Shown one piece after another: positions 9,914 through 22,072 of a stretch of 64,000 nucleotides of DNA. How positions within the stretch are numbered: position 1 is the stretch's first letter; each line of letters opens with the position of its first letter. The stretch is from Climacium dendroides. Its lineage: Eukaryota > Streptophyta > Bryopsida > Hypnales > Climaciaceae. The stretch is taken from NCBI GenBank assembly GCA_950106755.1, contig OX467088.1:1472001-1536000 (forward strand), given 5' to 3'. The notes under the pieces were generated by a model. The model did not search any database and was not told the DNA's origin. It saw nothing but the letters and a program-made list of their open reading frames with translations. The position numbers and the translations under genes were made by a program.

Positions 9914-12805
9914 TCATGTATATGAAGCCAAACTCTGGTTGATGATTTCAATTTGAACTGTAGGGATCTTGATTCTACATTGGCGAGTACCTCTTCTGTT
10001 TTGAGACTTCCATGCTGTAATTAAAGCATTTGTTGTCTCCCACGCAGGTTCTTCGGTTTCATCAACCCTCCAAAGCAAACCTCTATCACTATCCCATCCT
10101 TCATAGAAGTCTTGAACTTCTTGATTGCGTGATGTTGGCCGAAAGTATTGAATGTGCACACAGTTTGGTTTCTCGGGGTTAGAGTTTGGATCAGACAATG
10201 CTCTGGCAATCCAAACTGGTCTGCTGTCACCGTCTACAGGGCGAACTGCAACAAAATACCCTTCGTATACATCTCGAGCCACCCTAAAGGATGGTTGTGG
10301 ACGATCCCTCAAGGGCCCAACATAAGGATCATCCTCTCCATGCTCTTCGAGATCTTCACCATCTTCGTCTAAATGATCAGCTTCTGTCACTTGAATACGA
10401 GTAGTTGGCCAGAAACCGTCTTTTAGAGCACTAGAAGTAGGAAGTGGCTCTTGAAGAGCTGCCTTTACACCACGCCAATAGCGCACCACATTCTCATAGC
10501 GCCTACGATGTTCTCCACTCACGTCTGCTCTGTACAAGTCGTCCCAATAGTTTATGAATCCTGATAAACCTTTGACAATGTCATTGACACCTTTCATTGG
10601 GTTGAGTGGTACTGGCAAAGGCACACCACGTGGCCACAGACTCCGTCCTTCATCGTCTTCTTTCCACAACTTAATGGCTTGACCGTGCCTGCCTAACCAG
10701 TTTTCATCCGTGCACTTCAACTTGTACTTCATGACTGGGCATCCAACAGAGTCTAGGTAGAACTTCACTTGTTGCAGTCTTGTGTGTCCTACAAGGATTT
10801 CATCACCATCCATCCATTTTCCTGCAATGAAACGCTTGAAATCAGGCACCTCCTCTATGAGGTGAGGGATAGTAGGAATAGACTCAACATCCATGAATGA
10901 CTTCATGAGCGCCGGGATTGTTGGGAAGTTCTCCTTCTTCAACAGCATGCTTCATCTTCCAAACAATGCGTCAATGTCGTCGTGTGTGTGACCAACAATC
11001 ATGAAGTTGACATACACTTCTCTGAAGATCTTGTTAGCAACAAGTAGAGACCAGAAACAGAAAACATATCTATTCTTGTTGTCGCCGGTGGCATTGTCCA
11101 TTTGCACATTCAAAATAGGAGGCAAAGGCACTGCTGGAACTGCATTCATTGGAGGTGGTGGCAGTGACGCGTCGCACATTTCTTTACCCTGCAGCACTGC
11201 CCTGAACAAATTTGAAGACCCTGACCCAGAAAATAATTTCCGAGAAGAAGACTTCGATGGCAATTCCAGATCCCGCAACAACTTTGCCATAGAACCAATT
11301 GTATAGTTTGAATCGTGTTTAAAGAGATCCAAACCATAATGTGCGTAACGCACATCTCCATAACCATGAGCAATCATGCCAGTGACAGACACAGGCAATT
11401 TCACAAGGCCATCAAGCTCCTTACTCCTGTGGGAAAAGACTGGAGAAGCAGTCTTTGCATGATCCATCTTGTCGTGCATAACTGTGAGGCATTCGTGTGG
11501 AAAAGCTACTGAACGGTGACGGTTTGCATAATACAATTCCTGATGAGCTCGAGCAATCTCATTGTGCCTATCCAACTTCCGAGAATACTTCAATTCATTG
11601 TGAGACCCACTTATAGCACCCTTCTTGAGGTCTTGCAATTTGTCACACGTGCCACATCGCGCAAAATTGTCTCTAGGTTTCTTCACCTCATACTCAGGGA
11701 ACTTACAGCACCTAATCTTACTCAAGTTCGAAGCTGACACCTCACTCAGTCCAAAAACAGCATTGACATCATTGAGTTCTTTCATCTTACCCTTCCACTG
11801 GAAGGTGGAAGGTAGGATCTTGGCCACAACTTTCTCTCCTGACTTCAGGGTCTTCGTACGATGAGGCATGTGATCTGCCTCTTTCTCCAGAATGCACTTC
11901 AATGTTGCTATAGCTTGTTGAGTGTGTTTCCTTGGTTTCACCGTTCCCTTATTGCCATGGTCCTTTGCCTCTCGACCACGCCTCATGTACGATTGGTAGC
12001 GATAGAATGTGGCCTCAGGGACCCCAGCTATATGCATCCACGCTCGCATACATACCAGTGTATTGTCAATTGACACCATTCGTCTACCACGCTCGTCAAC
12101 ATGCACCTGCCTATGCACATCCATTTTCATGTAGGTCCTGTGTTTGAACGTGGAGTTGCGATACATGCGTTCACAAAAGGCTCGAATCTTATCCCTAGGA
12201 AATGGCTGAACACAGTTGCGACTACAACATATTTTAGTAGACACTGCATGGATGGAATCTTGAGTAAGCAACTCCTTCGATTTCAAATTTGTTTCACGGG
12301 GTGCATTTCGGACCATACTTGTGTATGGTCTCGAAGACGTCGAAGAGGGCGGATTTAAGAGAGCTTGTTGGAGACAATTGAATTTGTCCCTAGCCTCATG
12401 GTCTCTAAGGCTAGCTCCACGATAGTGGACAAGATGAATAGGCCAAGCCAACAATGAGCACACTTATTCCTCTGGTAGGTCCTCTTCGCTATGTATTTTG
12501 GAGATGTGGATCGCCACATGGGTGTCACCAAGAGGGCCATTGGCACCCAAAACGAGGTCAGAGTTCACACTATGACAGACACCTTCACCCACAAGCACTC
12601 CAGCCTCATTGTACAAGGTGACAACTCGAGTATTCCAAAGCCGACGCGATAGACCTTCGCATTCCGGGACCCCAACATTCATTGCTTCGACATTCTGAAA
12701 TTCGTCTTCTGAAAATGCCATGAAATCCTCTTCATCATGTCTGAATTCACTGGATTCAGAACCCGATGACATGTCCATGTCATCAGGGTCATCTATAGTA
12801 TCCAT
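9914..12805 (-). pseudogene. DUF7869-type transposase-like gene, outer copy (two stops)
   Basis: One frame of 964 codons from the ATG at 12805 (just after a TTTTTACAG acceptor) to the stop at 9914, interrupted only by TAA at 12464-12466 and TGA at 10952-10954 (where the inner copy has Trp). Order: acidic N-terminus, GVCHSVNSDLVLG region, CCSRNC cysteines, basic middle, then MHDKMDH, LNVQMDNATGDNKNRYVF and VGHTHDDIDALFGR. The last two are what I recognise as the DUF7869 signature, and with MHDKMD they could supply a three-acid catalytic set. The C-terminus has a VWIARALSDPN and FYEGWDSDRG module. The role as transposase is inferred from its position in a TIR element. The upstream palindromes may be its binding sites. 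Confidence 0.72.
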
Positions 12806-12876
12806 GGATACCTGTAAAAATGCAATGTGAAATAGGGTAAGTGAATTGAAGCATAGATCATGCAATTTCATTCATG

Positions 12877-13741
12877 TTCAGGTCGACCCAACCTGAATGA
12901 CCAAATGTTATAGCTACATCTATGGCAGCAACGAACCTATTTGCTGAAGCCTAGGTTTCAACTGCAATTGACATCATTCATTACAATTTCTTATAAATTT
13001 AGATATATGTAAACACTGTTTTCAGGTCGAATCAATCTGAAGTGTCTGACCCCTGTCTTGTATAATTTTTGTCAGCCGAAAATATAAATGTAAGAAGACT
13101 GAGTAGAATCCTGAACTTCAGGTCGGATCGACCTGAAGTGTCCCTTGTACTCTGAGATAATGATCCCATCTTCATCTGTTAAATTCGACAGGGAATTCCC
13201 AATTTTATTCCTTTAAAAATCTCGAACTTCTCGAACTGAAGTCTGTGATGGGAGTACCCACACTTCAGGTCGAACCGACCTGAAATGAGGACTTGCAGTG
13301 AGCCGAATCCCATCTGCACACTATTATCATTACGTACAGAATTCTTGGTGACTGAATCTGTGCATATCGGGAATTTCAGCAGGACATCTACGAGATTTTC
13401 ACTTGAACGAAATTACAATTATAGATACGGTTTAGGTCGACTCGATCTGAATTGCCATGTATACCATTTCATAAATGATATTCGATGACAGAACTATTCA
13501 ATCTACCTAGGATACGTTTCAGATTACTTCAATAACTATCATATGGGTCAGTTCAGGTCGAGTCGACCTGAATTGCATGAACAAATGACTAATGTAGACA
13601 ATCTCACATTCAGGTCGACTCGACCTGAATTGCATGAACGAATGACTGATGTAGACAATCTCACATTCAGGTCGACTCGACCTGAATGGCATTACAATTA
13701 CTCATGTACCGTTATTCGTATTCAGGTCGACTCGACCTAAA
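12877..13741. repeat. Palindrome cluster upstream of the outer DUF7869 gene (TTCAGGTCG class)
   Basis: Nine quasi-palindromes start at 12877, 13021, 13117, 13264, 13431, 13552, 13609, 13666 and 13721. Each is about 21 bp: arms TTCAGGTCG and CGACCTGAA around a 3-nt centre (mostly ACT or AGT). The last four are only about 55 bp apart, and those at 13609 and 13666 sit in an imperfect tandem repeat containing TTGCATGAA and GACTGATGTAGACAA. Confidence 0.9.
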
Positions 13742-13878
13742 TAGTTCCGGATTTCTCGGACATTGTGTTGCCAGTCTCGTAGTAACTGTGATCTCGTGTT
13801 CCAGGTTTCTTGGCGAGATAATCGGGCACTGCACTCTCAGAATTCTGCAACTCAGATGTCGAAAACTGAACTAATACT

Positions 13879-13898
13879 ATATTCATTAAAATGAGAGT
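13879..13898 (+). repeat. Inner element left terminal inverted repeat (HAD end)
   Basis: ATATTC then ATTAAAATGAGAGT. A second, diverged copy of the GAGAG motif follows (about 13908-13917), as at the other HAD-side ends (46701-46740, 52561-52600). Confidence 0.7.
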
Positions 13899-14282
13899 TT
13901 TCCAAGAAATCGAGAGGTTCTAAATACATAGTTTTTTTTAAACATAGGTGATTTTGTTCTATACAGAGAGAGAAAAGCAATGCATCATTAGGAAAGAGTC
14001 TAAATACTGGAAGTCCATTATGAGAAGAATGGAATTTACTGATAATATCCATCAAATATACAAGTAATAGTGTGTACACAATGGAATGACACTCTGGATT
14101 CTAGACTTTACAATAGCCTTTTATAAGGAACCCAAAATTACATTTGGATTGTAGACTTTATAGTAGCCTTTTATAAGGAACCCAAAATGTTATCATGGTC
14201 AACAATTGTTGATGTTCAACTATACATCTACATTGTACCGGATGATGTAGCTCATGCTCCGTAATAATCATAATGTGCTTTA
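13899..14282. other. 3' region of gene E, inner, with a 50-bp tandem duplication
   Basis: A unit containing TAGCCTTTTATAAGGAACCC is present twice at about 14096-14191. No coding signal otherwise. Confidence 0.6.
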
Positions 14283-15002
14283 CTACTGTGACATACTCTT
14301 CAACTTCTCATATGCCTTCAATATTTCCGGTCCTCTACTGTACCCAGTACAAATTGCGGACCGCTCTCGAATGATGTCCCACTTTTGCTTCTCCAAGGAC
14401 CTTTCTTCCGCAGCATCCCATAAACGACGGCTCCCTTCTAGTCGGGACTCTCCACTAAGACTTGAGCGCTGACGTTTTGGAACATTCAAGTATCTGCGTC
14501 TATGAATTGGAGGTAGTGGAACCTCCGATGTGGTTGCCTCTGCAATATACATGGAAGAGCTCCGAGATCGCTTCGTTTGGACACCCTCCGTCAGTGGAGG
14601 AAGGCGGGGAAGAGAGGAAGCAATATCTGGACGCACTTGGCAAATCTCACTTGGAATGCCTAAAGTTACATTTGTTCCAATGCCTGGACAACCTTCCTCC
14701 CCGTAAAGCTTCCTTTGAGTCATTCGATCAGAAGTAGACGGCAAAGCACGTTGGCCAACGGATCGCAGCGGCGACGGGGAGCAAGAAAGCCGCTGACGCG
14801 TCCTACCACTCGGAGGACTGTCGACCACGTTGTCCTCAATAGGCTTCGTCGAGAAATCCATGGTGGAATTTGTAGTAGCGGCCGAACACAGTAAATTTCC
14901 AGTGCTGAGAATGATGTATTGCCCATAGTCTAAGATGGAGTCAGCAGAAGCTGCACAAGCGAATCCACCTTTCAGAACATGGGCCTCCGAAGTTCTCATC
15001 AT
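14283..15002 (-). CDS. Gene or exon E, inner copy, function unknown
   Basis: 239 open codons from an ATG that directly follows a TTGATAG acceptor. Blocks shared with the other copies are ASADSxxxYGQ, LSTGNxLCSA, NSTMDFSxKP, VVDSP, SCSPSPL and TQRKLYGE, plus a basic C-terminus (PEILKAYEKLKSMS). It is rich in SP/TP sites and basic residues, suggesting a phosphorylated nuclear protein, but no domain is recognised. The exon before it (D) ends in a stop in all three copies, so E is either a separate gene or an alternative last exon. The D-E interval carries palindromes as the true introns do. Confidence 0.6.
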   Translation of the reverse strand: MMRTSEAHVLKGGFACAASADSILDYGQYIILSTGNLLCSAATTNSTMDFSTKPIEDNVVDSPPSGRTRQRLSCSPSPLRSVGQRALPSTSDRMTQRKLYGEEGCPGIGTNVTLGIPSEICQVRPDIASSLPRLPPLTEGVQTKRSRSSSMYIAEATTSEVPLPPIHRRRYLNVPKRQRSSLSGESRLEGSRRLWDAAEERSLEKQKWDIIRERSAICTGYSRGPEILKAYEKLKSMSQ

Positions 15003-15166
15003 CTATCAAGCAAAGAAAGGCACTGATTGAAGAAGAACATAATTCAAATTGAGAAAACACTGCCGCGCAATACACAGACCTAACAATATAAGAACTAAAA
15101 CAGAAGACAACACCCAGCAAAAAGCTCAAAAGAACTTTGACATGTATATAAGCCAAGCATGTGCTG

Positions 15167-18100
15167 TTTAGGTCGGACCGACCTAAACTGCACAAGTTGA
15201 AACGAATGAAGTGGATCACACATCATACTGGAACAAAGTAGTTCAAACATATCACACACAAAATTGATATCGCTTAAACGTTCTGAATGGATTCATTCAA
15301 TCCACCAGTCTACTAGTATCAATTAAAAAATAAGTATATACAATTTAAGGCGGACCGAGCTAAAATGCGCCAGTCTTGCAGTCGAACTACACTTCCCTAG
15401 GAAACCATAGACCATAACCTAACTCAAACTAGACGAAGCGCGAACTACTTCCATTAGCACTTCGTATTCCTTGCGGTTCCTTTCGTCGCAAAGCATTCGT
15501 CGCCCAATTCTTCCAGGACCATTTTCCTTGAATGCCTTCAAACCTTGGTCTCGAGCTATGTGTAAACGTTGAAACCAAGGAAGCAAAACATCGAAAAGAA
15601 AGGAGTCCCGCGGACCATTCCCTCTATAACTCCACGAATCAGGTAGTATGACATTATGAGGCCTGTTCATTATATGCTTCACAGGACTGTCATCTACAAT
15701 GACAGTATTGTCAGACGAGAAGCTTCCTCTTCTATCTTTAAATAAACGGTCTAGATTTTTGAGGAATAAGTCCTTGTCCGTTCCTGGTACTTTGAAATAG
15801 GTCAACCTTCCCGATCTATCTCTTTGTTTTAGTGTTTGGCAGGAGTCCTGCCCAAGTATTTCTGAAGGCGGCAGTCCATCTCGGAAAAGATATTGAGAAA
15901 TCAGTTCAGTGGTAGACTTCTTCATAGAACTCCACACTGAAACTGTTGCAAATTTTTGAAGCTCTGTAATGAAATTAGAGCAATGAGGCCGCACCCACAC
16001 AGCCTTGGGTCCGACTAGCGCGGGCTTAGTTGCGGAGTGCGGCTGCGAGAAGTCTCTCAATTTTTTGTGCGACAATCCCTTGGACTTCCAATCTTCGCAG
16101 ACACATAGAATGCCATTTAGGTCTAGGACAACATTGATCCACTTGTCCGCCACCTTGGACCTGAATGGACGATCGACGCCCTCTGAAGTCCCTCCACGAC
16201 AACATGGAGGATCGGATTCCTGCTGTCAAAAGGAATAGAGCGAGGACAGTTAACATTCTGCACGTCCTCTTCTTGTCAACACTACAAAGATACGAATTCC
16301 AGGACCCGTGGACAATAGGGAAATGAATATACCTGCTGCTGAGAGGACTCCGCAAGAACATCAGGTTCAGTCTCGGGTTGAATGTCAGTCGTAACCACCT
16401 TCTTTGATTCACTTTGAGGAGGTTCCAGCATCGGCATTTCATCAAGGGCAACAAACTCATTTTCTAACACAGGAATTGATGGTGCTATAGAAGAAGCGCG
16501 AGTTGTACAAACATTGAAAGCATTGGGAAGCCCTGCAATAGAAGAATTAAAGTAGAATGTTGTGTAAGACAACGATATATTACAGCCTCAACAAATGAGT
16601 GTTAAAATACAAAATTGATTACAAAATTTGGAACTCCATGGTTCAGTCCACTAGAAGTTCCCATGTCCATAAAAAAACTCTATACACTATATCTACAAAT
16701 GCAGCTCTAGAATACACATCAGCTCGAGTCGAGCTACAACAAATGACATCGAGTGATTACTTGGCACAACCTGTTGGTGGATCATTGGCGCGATCGGTGG
16801 TACTCTCGGGCACTACCCCTTCTGGATCCACAAACAATTTCTGCCTACTATCACACTGCTGATCTCCCTTCGATATCCCCTCGCTTGCAGCTTGTGCGCC
16901 CTCCAAGGTCGATGTGACGTTCTTGGGCGATGAGGAACTTTGACCTCCACGTGTTTCTCTCACAGGAATAGGCGGAGGGATAAATTCTGGAGGCCCCGAT
17001 GGAAGAGGCGGAGTCGCAGCAGCATCCCTCTGCGGAACGGAGACAACACTATCATTGGATCCTGATGGGTTGTTTCCAATGAAGAGCTGCTGCGAAGCTG
17101 GTGGTGGTGGAAGCGTGGCAACAAGCTGGGCTTGATTTCTATCCAAGTACGATTGCCACATTACCCGATTATGCTCACGCTCCTCCCTATTCAACCTTTG
17201 TTCCTCTAGGAAGGCCTGCGCTAGACCCGCAAAGTTTTTAGTTGATTCCTTTTGGAACTCTAAATTTTCCTCCCAGTCTTTCTTTTGTTCGCGCCTGATT
17301 TCCTCTTGCTGCTTCAAGACCACCGCCAGCGACATCGACAAGGCCTGCATATGGTCCACCTTCTTTTTCTTAGCAGGCCTAGTTCTGGAAACCGGAGTTT
17401 CAGCATCAACAGGTTGGACTGCCGTGTTCTGCAGCCCTATTGAGCTTGACGACCCTAAATTGGTCTGCGATGCACGAGCACCTGGCGTGGTGATTTCGTC
17501 AAACACGTCGTAATCCACCGCAATGTCTTCTACGTCGAAGTCATCCTCTTCCTCCTCATTTTCATCTTCCTCGACGTCTTCCTCCATGCGCCTCTTCCCC
17601 TGGTTTTGGCCAGGCGAGGCAGCAGTCTCCGAGCGCCCCCTTGGTCTGGTCGAATCAGGGTTGGACTGTGACTCACGTTGAGTGGATACAATGTCTTCGT
17701 CAACAGCGTATGAGGAGTTGAGGAAGTCATCTTTGTCCAACGATAAACCGACCATGGCAATATTTTGCCAGATGTCTGTTTCGCAATCCGGGACAGCAGC
17801 GAAAACATCTACCCAGCTCATCTGCAGCCAAACATAGCATGCAGAATCTTAGAGTTACTGACTTGCAATTTAGGACGGTCCGACCTAATCAGCATCCAAG
17901 GAACACAGGCTAGGATAGGAAAATAACGTTGACTATTATGACAATTAATCATTGAGTTCTAGACTATGTATGCATTTTAGGGCGGTCCTCCCTAAACTAC
18001 AACCAGGATCTAGAAAATGTTCATTGACTACAAGTAAGCAGTAAGCGTCAAGTGCAGGTTTGCAGTTTAGGTCGGTCCGACTTAAATTGTAGCGATGTAC

Positions 18101-19582
18101 TTACCAGGGCAGCACATGTCAATTTGCTCCCAGCAAAAACAGAGAATACGCTTGACCCCGGATGACAGAACTTCTTGATGATCCCAAGGTAGAATTCCAT
18201 TCGCAGCTCCATAATATACATTCTAAACGGTAGCTCATTGTACCTCTTAGATTCTTTATAAGTGATTGTATTTGGAGCTCGAAATTCCGGTTCAATCCGG
18301 ACCTGCGTTGGCAGGTCTGGGCTTTGGAGAAAAATGAGCGGTACTTTCCTCAGCGCCCTTGCCGAATTCGCTGGGAGATCATAAAGTCTCTCATTTTTCG
18401 CTGGGTAGTAATCGGAGAAACTCCGATTATATGTGCGTAAGACCTCATTTTTCTCAACGAACCCGAGGACTTGAGATAAGTCGGTCTCATCCTCGACGAT
18501 GAACAACCAGGTCTTGACTTCTTCAAGCAGAGGTTCCTTCATTTGCTGCTGAGACATTAGTACTTCCAAGAAGAACGGCTTCTCCATCGTGGAGTTCTCC
18601 TTCTCCAGCACTCCGGGAATCGATCGAAAATCGATCACTCCCAAACCGATCAAGCTCACTGTCTCCGGCGTCCAAACATCCGCCGGCCAGTTCTCGTGTG
18701 TGTTGTAACGTATGCTGTAAGGACGCAAATGTGCGACCGACGAAGGAATGCGAAATTGGTTCTTCTTTTCTAGGAAGACTTTGAAGAAGGTCTCTATCTT
18801 GGGATCGATGGTTGCTGTTGTCTTATTTCTCCCTCGGGTTTGCTTGGTCATCGAAAAATATGCCTCACCCAGCCTTTCAAGCAACAGATTCATCGTTGCA
18901 CTAGTGAAGCAGCGGCTTCTCTTAAACTGTCGCCAGTTCTCCGAAATGAGCTCATTCCTTGCATTGAACAAGTTCAGTTCTGGACAGATCAGGTGAATCT
19001 CTTTTTTCACCATCTTCTCCCGCTTCACTCTCTCCACCCATTCCTTGGCGCTATAGCAATCTTGTACAACCGTGGACACCGGTTTGATTGTCACTTTCGG
19101 ATATAGGTGGTGGCGACTTGGGCCGGAGCGATTGAGAATGTACTTCGCCAATCTCTTCATATCGTCGTAGCTCAGATTTCCAAGGGGCCTGAAGAAGTCT
19201 CTGCTCATCGCGCAGCTTTCTTGTTTCCAGTTCTCCTTCTCATTGAACTTCATCTTCGTCTCTGGATCGATGAGCTCCCCGTGTGCAGCACTGATGATAA
19301 CTTCGCTCCAAACCTCGTAAACGTCGTCGGGCGCAGAAATTATTTTCAGTTCGTTTGTAAGCTTCAGCTTCTCGTCTGCACCCTTCTTCTTTGAGATCGT
19401 GAAGCTTTTATTCACGTCAATCATGGCGAATCTGAGATTAACTGCCTTTTCAAAACTCTGCACAAGGATTGACCAAATTCATTAACTTATAATCTTATCA
19501 TAAACTACACTTCAGAAGGAGCTCTCTCAGAGAGCAAGTACAAAACTGTAAGCATATGCAGTTTAGGGCGGTCCGCCCTAAA
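15167..19582. repeat. Intronic palindromes of the inner HAD gene (TTTAGG class)
   Basis: Sites start at 15167 and 15344 (D-E interval), 16718 (C-C' intron, variant arms ATCAGCTCG), 17869, 17976 and 18066 (B-C intron) and 19562 (A-B intron). Those at 19562 and 18066 begin within about 8-20 nt of the splice donor. Typical arms are TTTAGGTCGG and CCGACCTAAA, or TTTAGGGCGG and CCGCCCTAAA. Confidence 0.88.
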
Positions 19583-21030
19583 ATGCTTACCTTGTACTTT
19601 TGCGTTAGCGCAGTATGGGCTTTGCCTCGTTCTGAGGGCCCACCAGTTTTGTCTCCTTTCGGAGGTGCCGGTCTTCCCATGGAAACCCACACAGTCCTTG
19701 CTCCCAAGATATTTGTTGCCCAAGATGGCGTAGCAGGCTGAAAGTGGTTGGTCCGATTATAGTATGCGGAGATTGTCCTCAACATCTCCTTATCGAGTGA
19801 CCAAACCACGTAGCATTTCCACGTTCTGAAGTGTTTCTTCACTTCTTCGTTCACCATGCTTTCCTCTTGCATCATCAGGTGGCTTGCAGCTACGCTGTGC
19901 TGGCCATTGATGATGTAGAAGTCTCCGTCCATCACCTCCTCCCATCGAGGTGGATCTCTTTTGCCTTTTGGCAAGACTGGTGTGACGCAAAGAGTCTGCT
20001 TCACGCTCTTGTCCGGCATGTTGACAAGATAATGGAGCATCTCTTTAACAATTTTGTCCTCCTTCACGCGTATGTTGAGTTCGGCAAGTGCCTCCTTCAA
20101 TTTTCCAATCGGTAGCTCTTTCTTCTCACCAACTCCGTAGATAAACGTGGTGGAGTACTTCTCCCAGAAGTTCTTGTACAGAGCGCTTATATCTTTGTAG
20201 TTTGGCTTCCGCTCCGTCTTCAGGGCTTCCGGAACGACATTCATTTCTTCGAGATAGCTTGCCGACTCCACGCCTGACTGCTCCGATGTCCTCTCCACTG
20301 CCTTCCTTGCTGACTCGGATGCCAGCGGACTACTTTGAGGTTCTGTTGTTGGAGATGGTGGGGGCTTCCTGTTTTTCTTGCCTTTACTTTGTGACCCACC
20401 AGCCTTCTTCCCCGTTGATGGCTGACCTTCATCTTGAACAGTTGTCTCAACGGATACCGTCCGTGGAGCCATGAAGGATCTTTGCATTGCTATCTTCTCC
20501 TTGATGACTACGAAGGAGTTCATCAGGAGCGTGATCTTCATGCATAGTCTGCTTCCCATCAGTGGAGTTCTGTCCATGTTGTGGTACTCGCCACTGTCTA
20601 TTTTGCGCTCCAACTCTTTGATCTCCGATCTGTATGGCGTTGGCTCTAGACTCTCCAAAAATGGCGATATGTTGAACCAAATTTTTTCTGAGTTCAAGAG
20701 TAATGTGAAGTGGTACTGATTGCCCACTGGGAATTCGTTGTTGGTGGTGACGCAGTGAATTTTGATAATAGGGAATTTATCCGTAGACACTCGCTTCACT
20801 TTCTCGTCAAATGAGATCGGCAGATACGTCTTTGAATTCCGGTACTTCATGTTGAAGTGCATGTTGTCTGTATGGGGCACCATCTTCAGACACCATGCGT
20901 CCACCTCTTTTGGATTTTCGAACTCCCACCAGTCCCCTTCTATCATATCCTCGTCTACATTTGGACTTTCTTCTTCGACATCCTCTACTCTTTTGAAGTG
21001 CGCCTTGAGTTGATCCATGTATTCCTCCAT
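15419..21030 (-). CDS. ParB-like/HAD gene, inner copy, intact spliced model of about 1,614 residues
   Basis: Exons A 21030-19591, B 19457-18105, C 17821-16771, C' 16532-16333, D 16219-15419; the sum is 4,845 nt and the frame stays open. Donors are GTAAGC, GTAAGT, GTTGTG and GTATAT. The C donor CAG|GTTGTG is chosen over the nearby GTAATC because it keeps frame and is conserved in element 3. Exon A holds DGDFYIINGQHSVAAS (residues about 369-383) and AYYNRTNHF, like the ParB/sulfiredoxin GxHR box. Exon B is unrecognised. Exon C is acidic with a Lys-rich patch and a coiled coil (EEQRLNREEREHNR). Exon D is an FCP1/NIF-type HAD: VVLDLNGILC, VSVWSSMKKST, NTVIVDDSPVKH. Motif I keeps the first Asp but has Asn for the second, so catalysis is uncertain. 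An ATG right after ACGCAG suggests an untranslated leader intron holding the palindrome array. Possible roles are site binding, segregation or transposition accessory. Confidence 0.72.
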
Positions 21031-21069
21031 CTGCGTATGGACAACTAGAATTCAGTCTATTGTTGCAGT

Positions 21070-21851
21070 TTAGGACGGACCGAGCTAAATTGTTGCTAGA
21101 CGTAGACGCACATTTTTCTTGTTGATATTTCGTAAGTCAATTGTGATTATGCCATTATTTATTTTTGATTTTGTAGTCTTTTGTTTGCTGGCTACGTTTC
21201 TGTATTAGTCTGCAGATTAGGGCGGTCCACCCTAAACTCCTGGGATTATTCTTTGGTTTGTAAGCTTTTTTGTTTAATTAGTATAAGAGCCATTGAGTTT
21301 TAGAAGTATTTTATCTACCAATCATCACTGAATTTCTTCAATGTGTCTGATTTCTTTAATCATTTTATGGTAATGTCTATGCTTCTATCATCAGTGTAGT
21401 GCTTTGGAGTGCAGTTTAGGGCGGTCCGTCCTAAATTGCGCGTGGTCTATATTCTCGGTTTTTATATGTAGCACATATATAGGGTTGATCAATTCTGAAT
21501 TTCAACGGAAAGGCGGTTTAGGGCGGTCCGTCCTAACTTGCACATGGACTATATTTTTTATTTTTCAGCGTAGCATATGCATAGGGTTCATCAATTCACG
21601 TGATTTAGAGAAATGCAGTTTAGGACGGTCCGCCCTAAATTGTGCATGGACTACATTTTTGATTCCTTACCGAGTTTGCGTACCTTATATGTAGAGTTTA
21701 TGAGTTCTTATTATGAACAAAAATTCAGTTAAGGATGGTCCGCACTAAATTGCGCATGGACGACATTTTTGATTTATCAGCGTAGCATATATATAGGATT
21801 GATCAATTCTCATGATCTACAGAAATGCAGTTTAGGACGGTCCGCCCTAAA
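21070..21851. repeat. Palindrome array upstream of the inner HAD gene, about 104-bp period
   Basis: Sites start at 21070, 21216, 21415, 21517, 21619, 21729 and 21831. From 21415 on they sit in a tandem repeat of about 102-110 bp that also contains GCGTAGCATAT and GGTTCATCAATTC. The 21729 site is decayed. They lie upstream of the exon A start, probably in a leader intron or promoter region. Confidence 0.88.
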
Positions 21852-22008
21852 TTGCAGACGTTCTATTTCCGACTTTGCACTCAATAGCCGCTTGATATCC
21901 GGGGATATCTAGGTGATACCCGCCTAAGACCTGGAGATATCATGGTCATATCCGTCAAATTCTATGCGAGGGTTAACATGTTCTTCAGCTATAAAGCTTG
22001 ATAATTAG

Positions 22009-22072
22009 AACCCTAAACCCTAAACCTCTAATACTAAACCCTAAACCCTAAATCCCTTAAACCCTTAAACCT
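22009..22072 (-). repeat. Interstitial telomere-like tract
   Basis: Imperfect CCCTAAA units on the plus strand (TTTAGGG in the direction of the HAD gene). An isolated tract inside the element, not a chromosome end. Confidence 0.8.

Noticed and set aside
16762..16767. GTAATC as the exon C donor of the inner HAD gene
   Set aside because: It would break the frame with exon C'; CAG|GTTGTG at 16771 keeps frame and is conserved in element 3.
21070..21851. CRISPR-like array of regularly spaced palindromic repeats
   Set aside because: The spacers are themselves related tandem-repeat sequence, the repeats are short and diverged, the context is eukaryotic with introns, and no cas-like gene is present.
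22009..22072. A chromosome end, from CCCTAAA units
   Set aside because: Tracts are short, imperfect, repeated at several internal places and flanked on both sides by element sequence.
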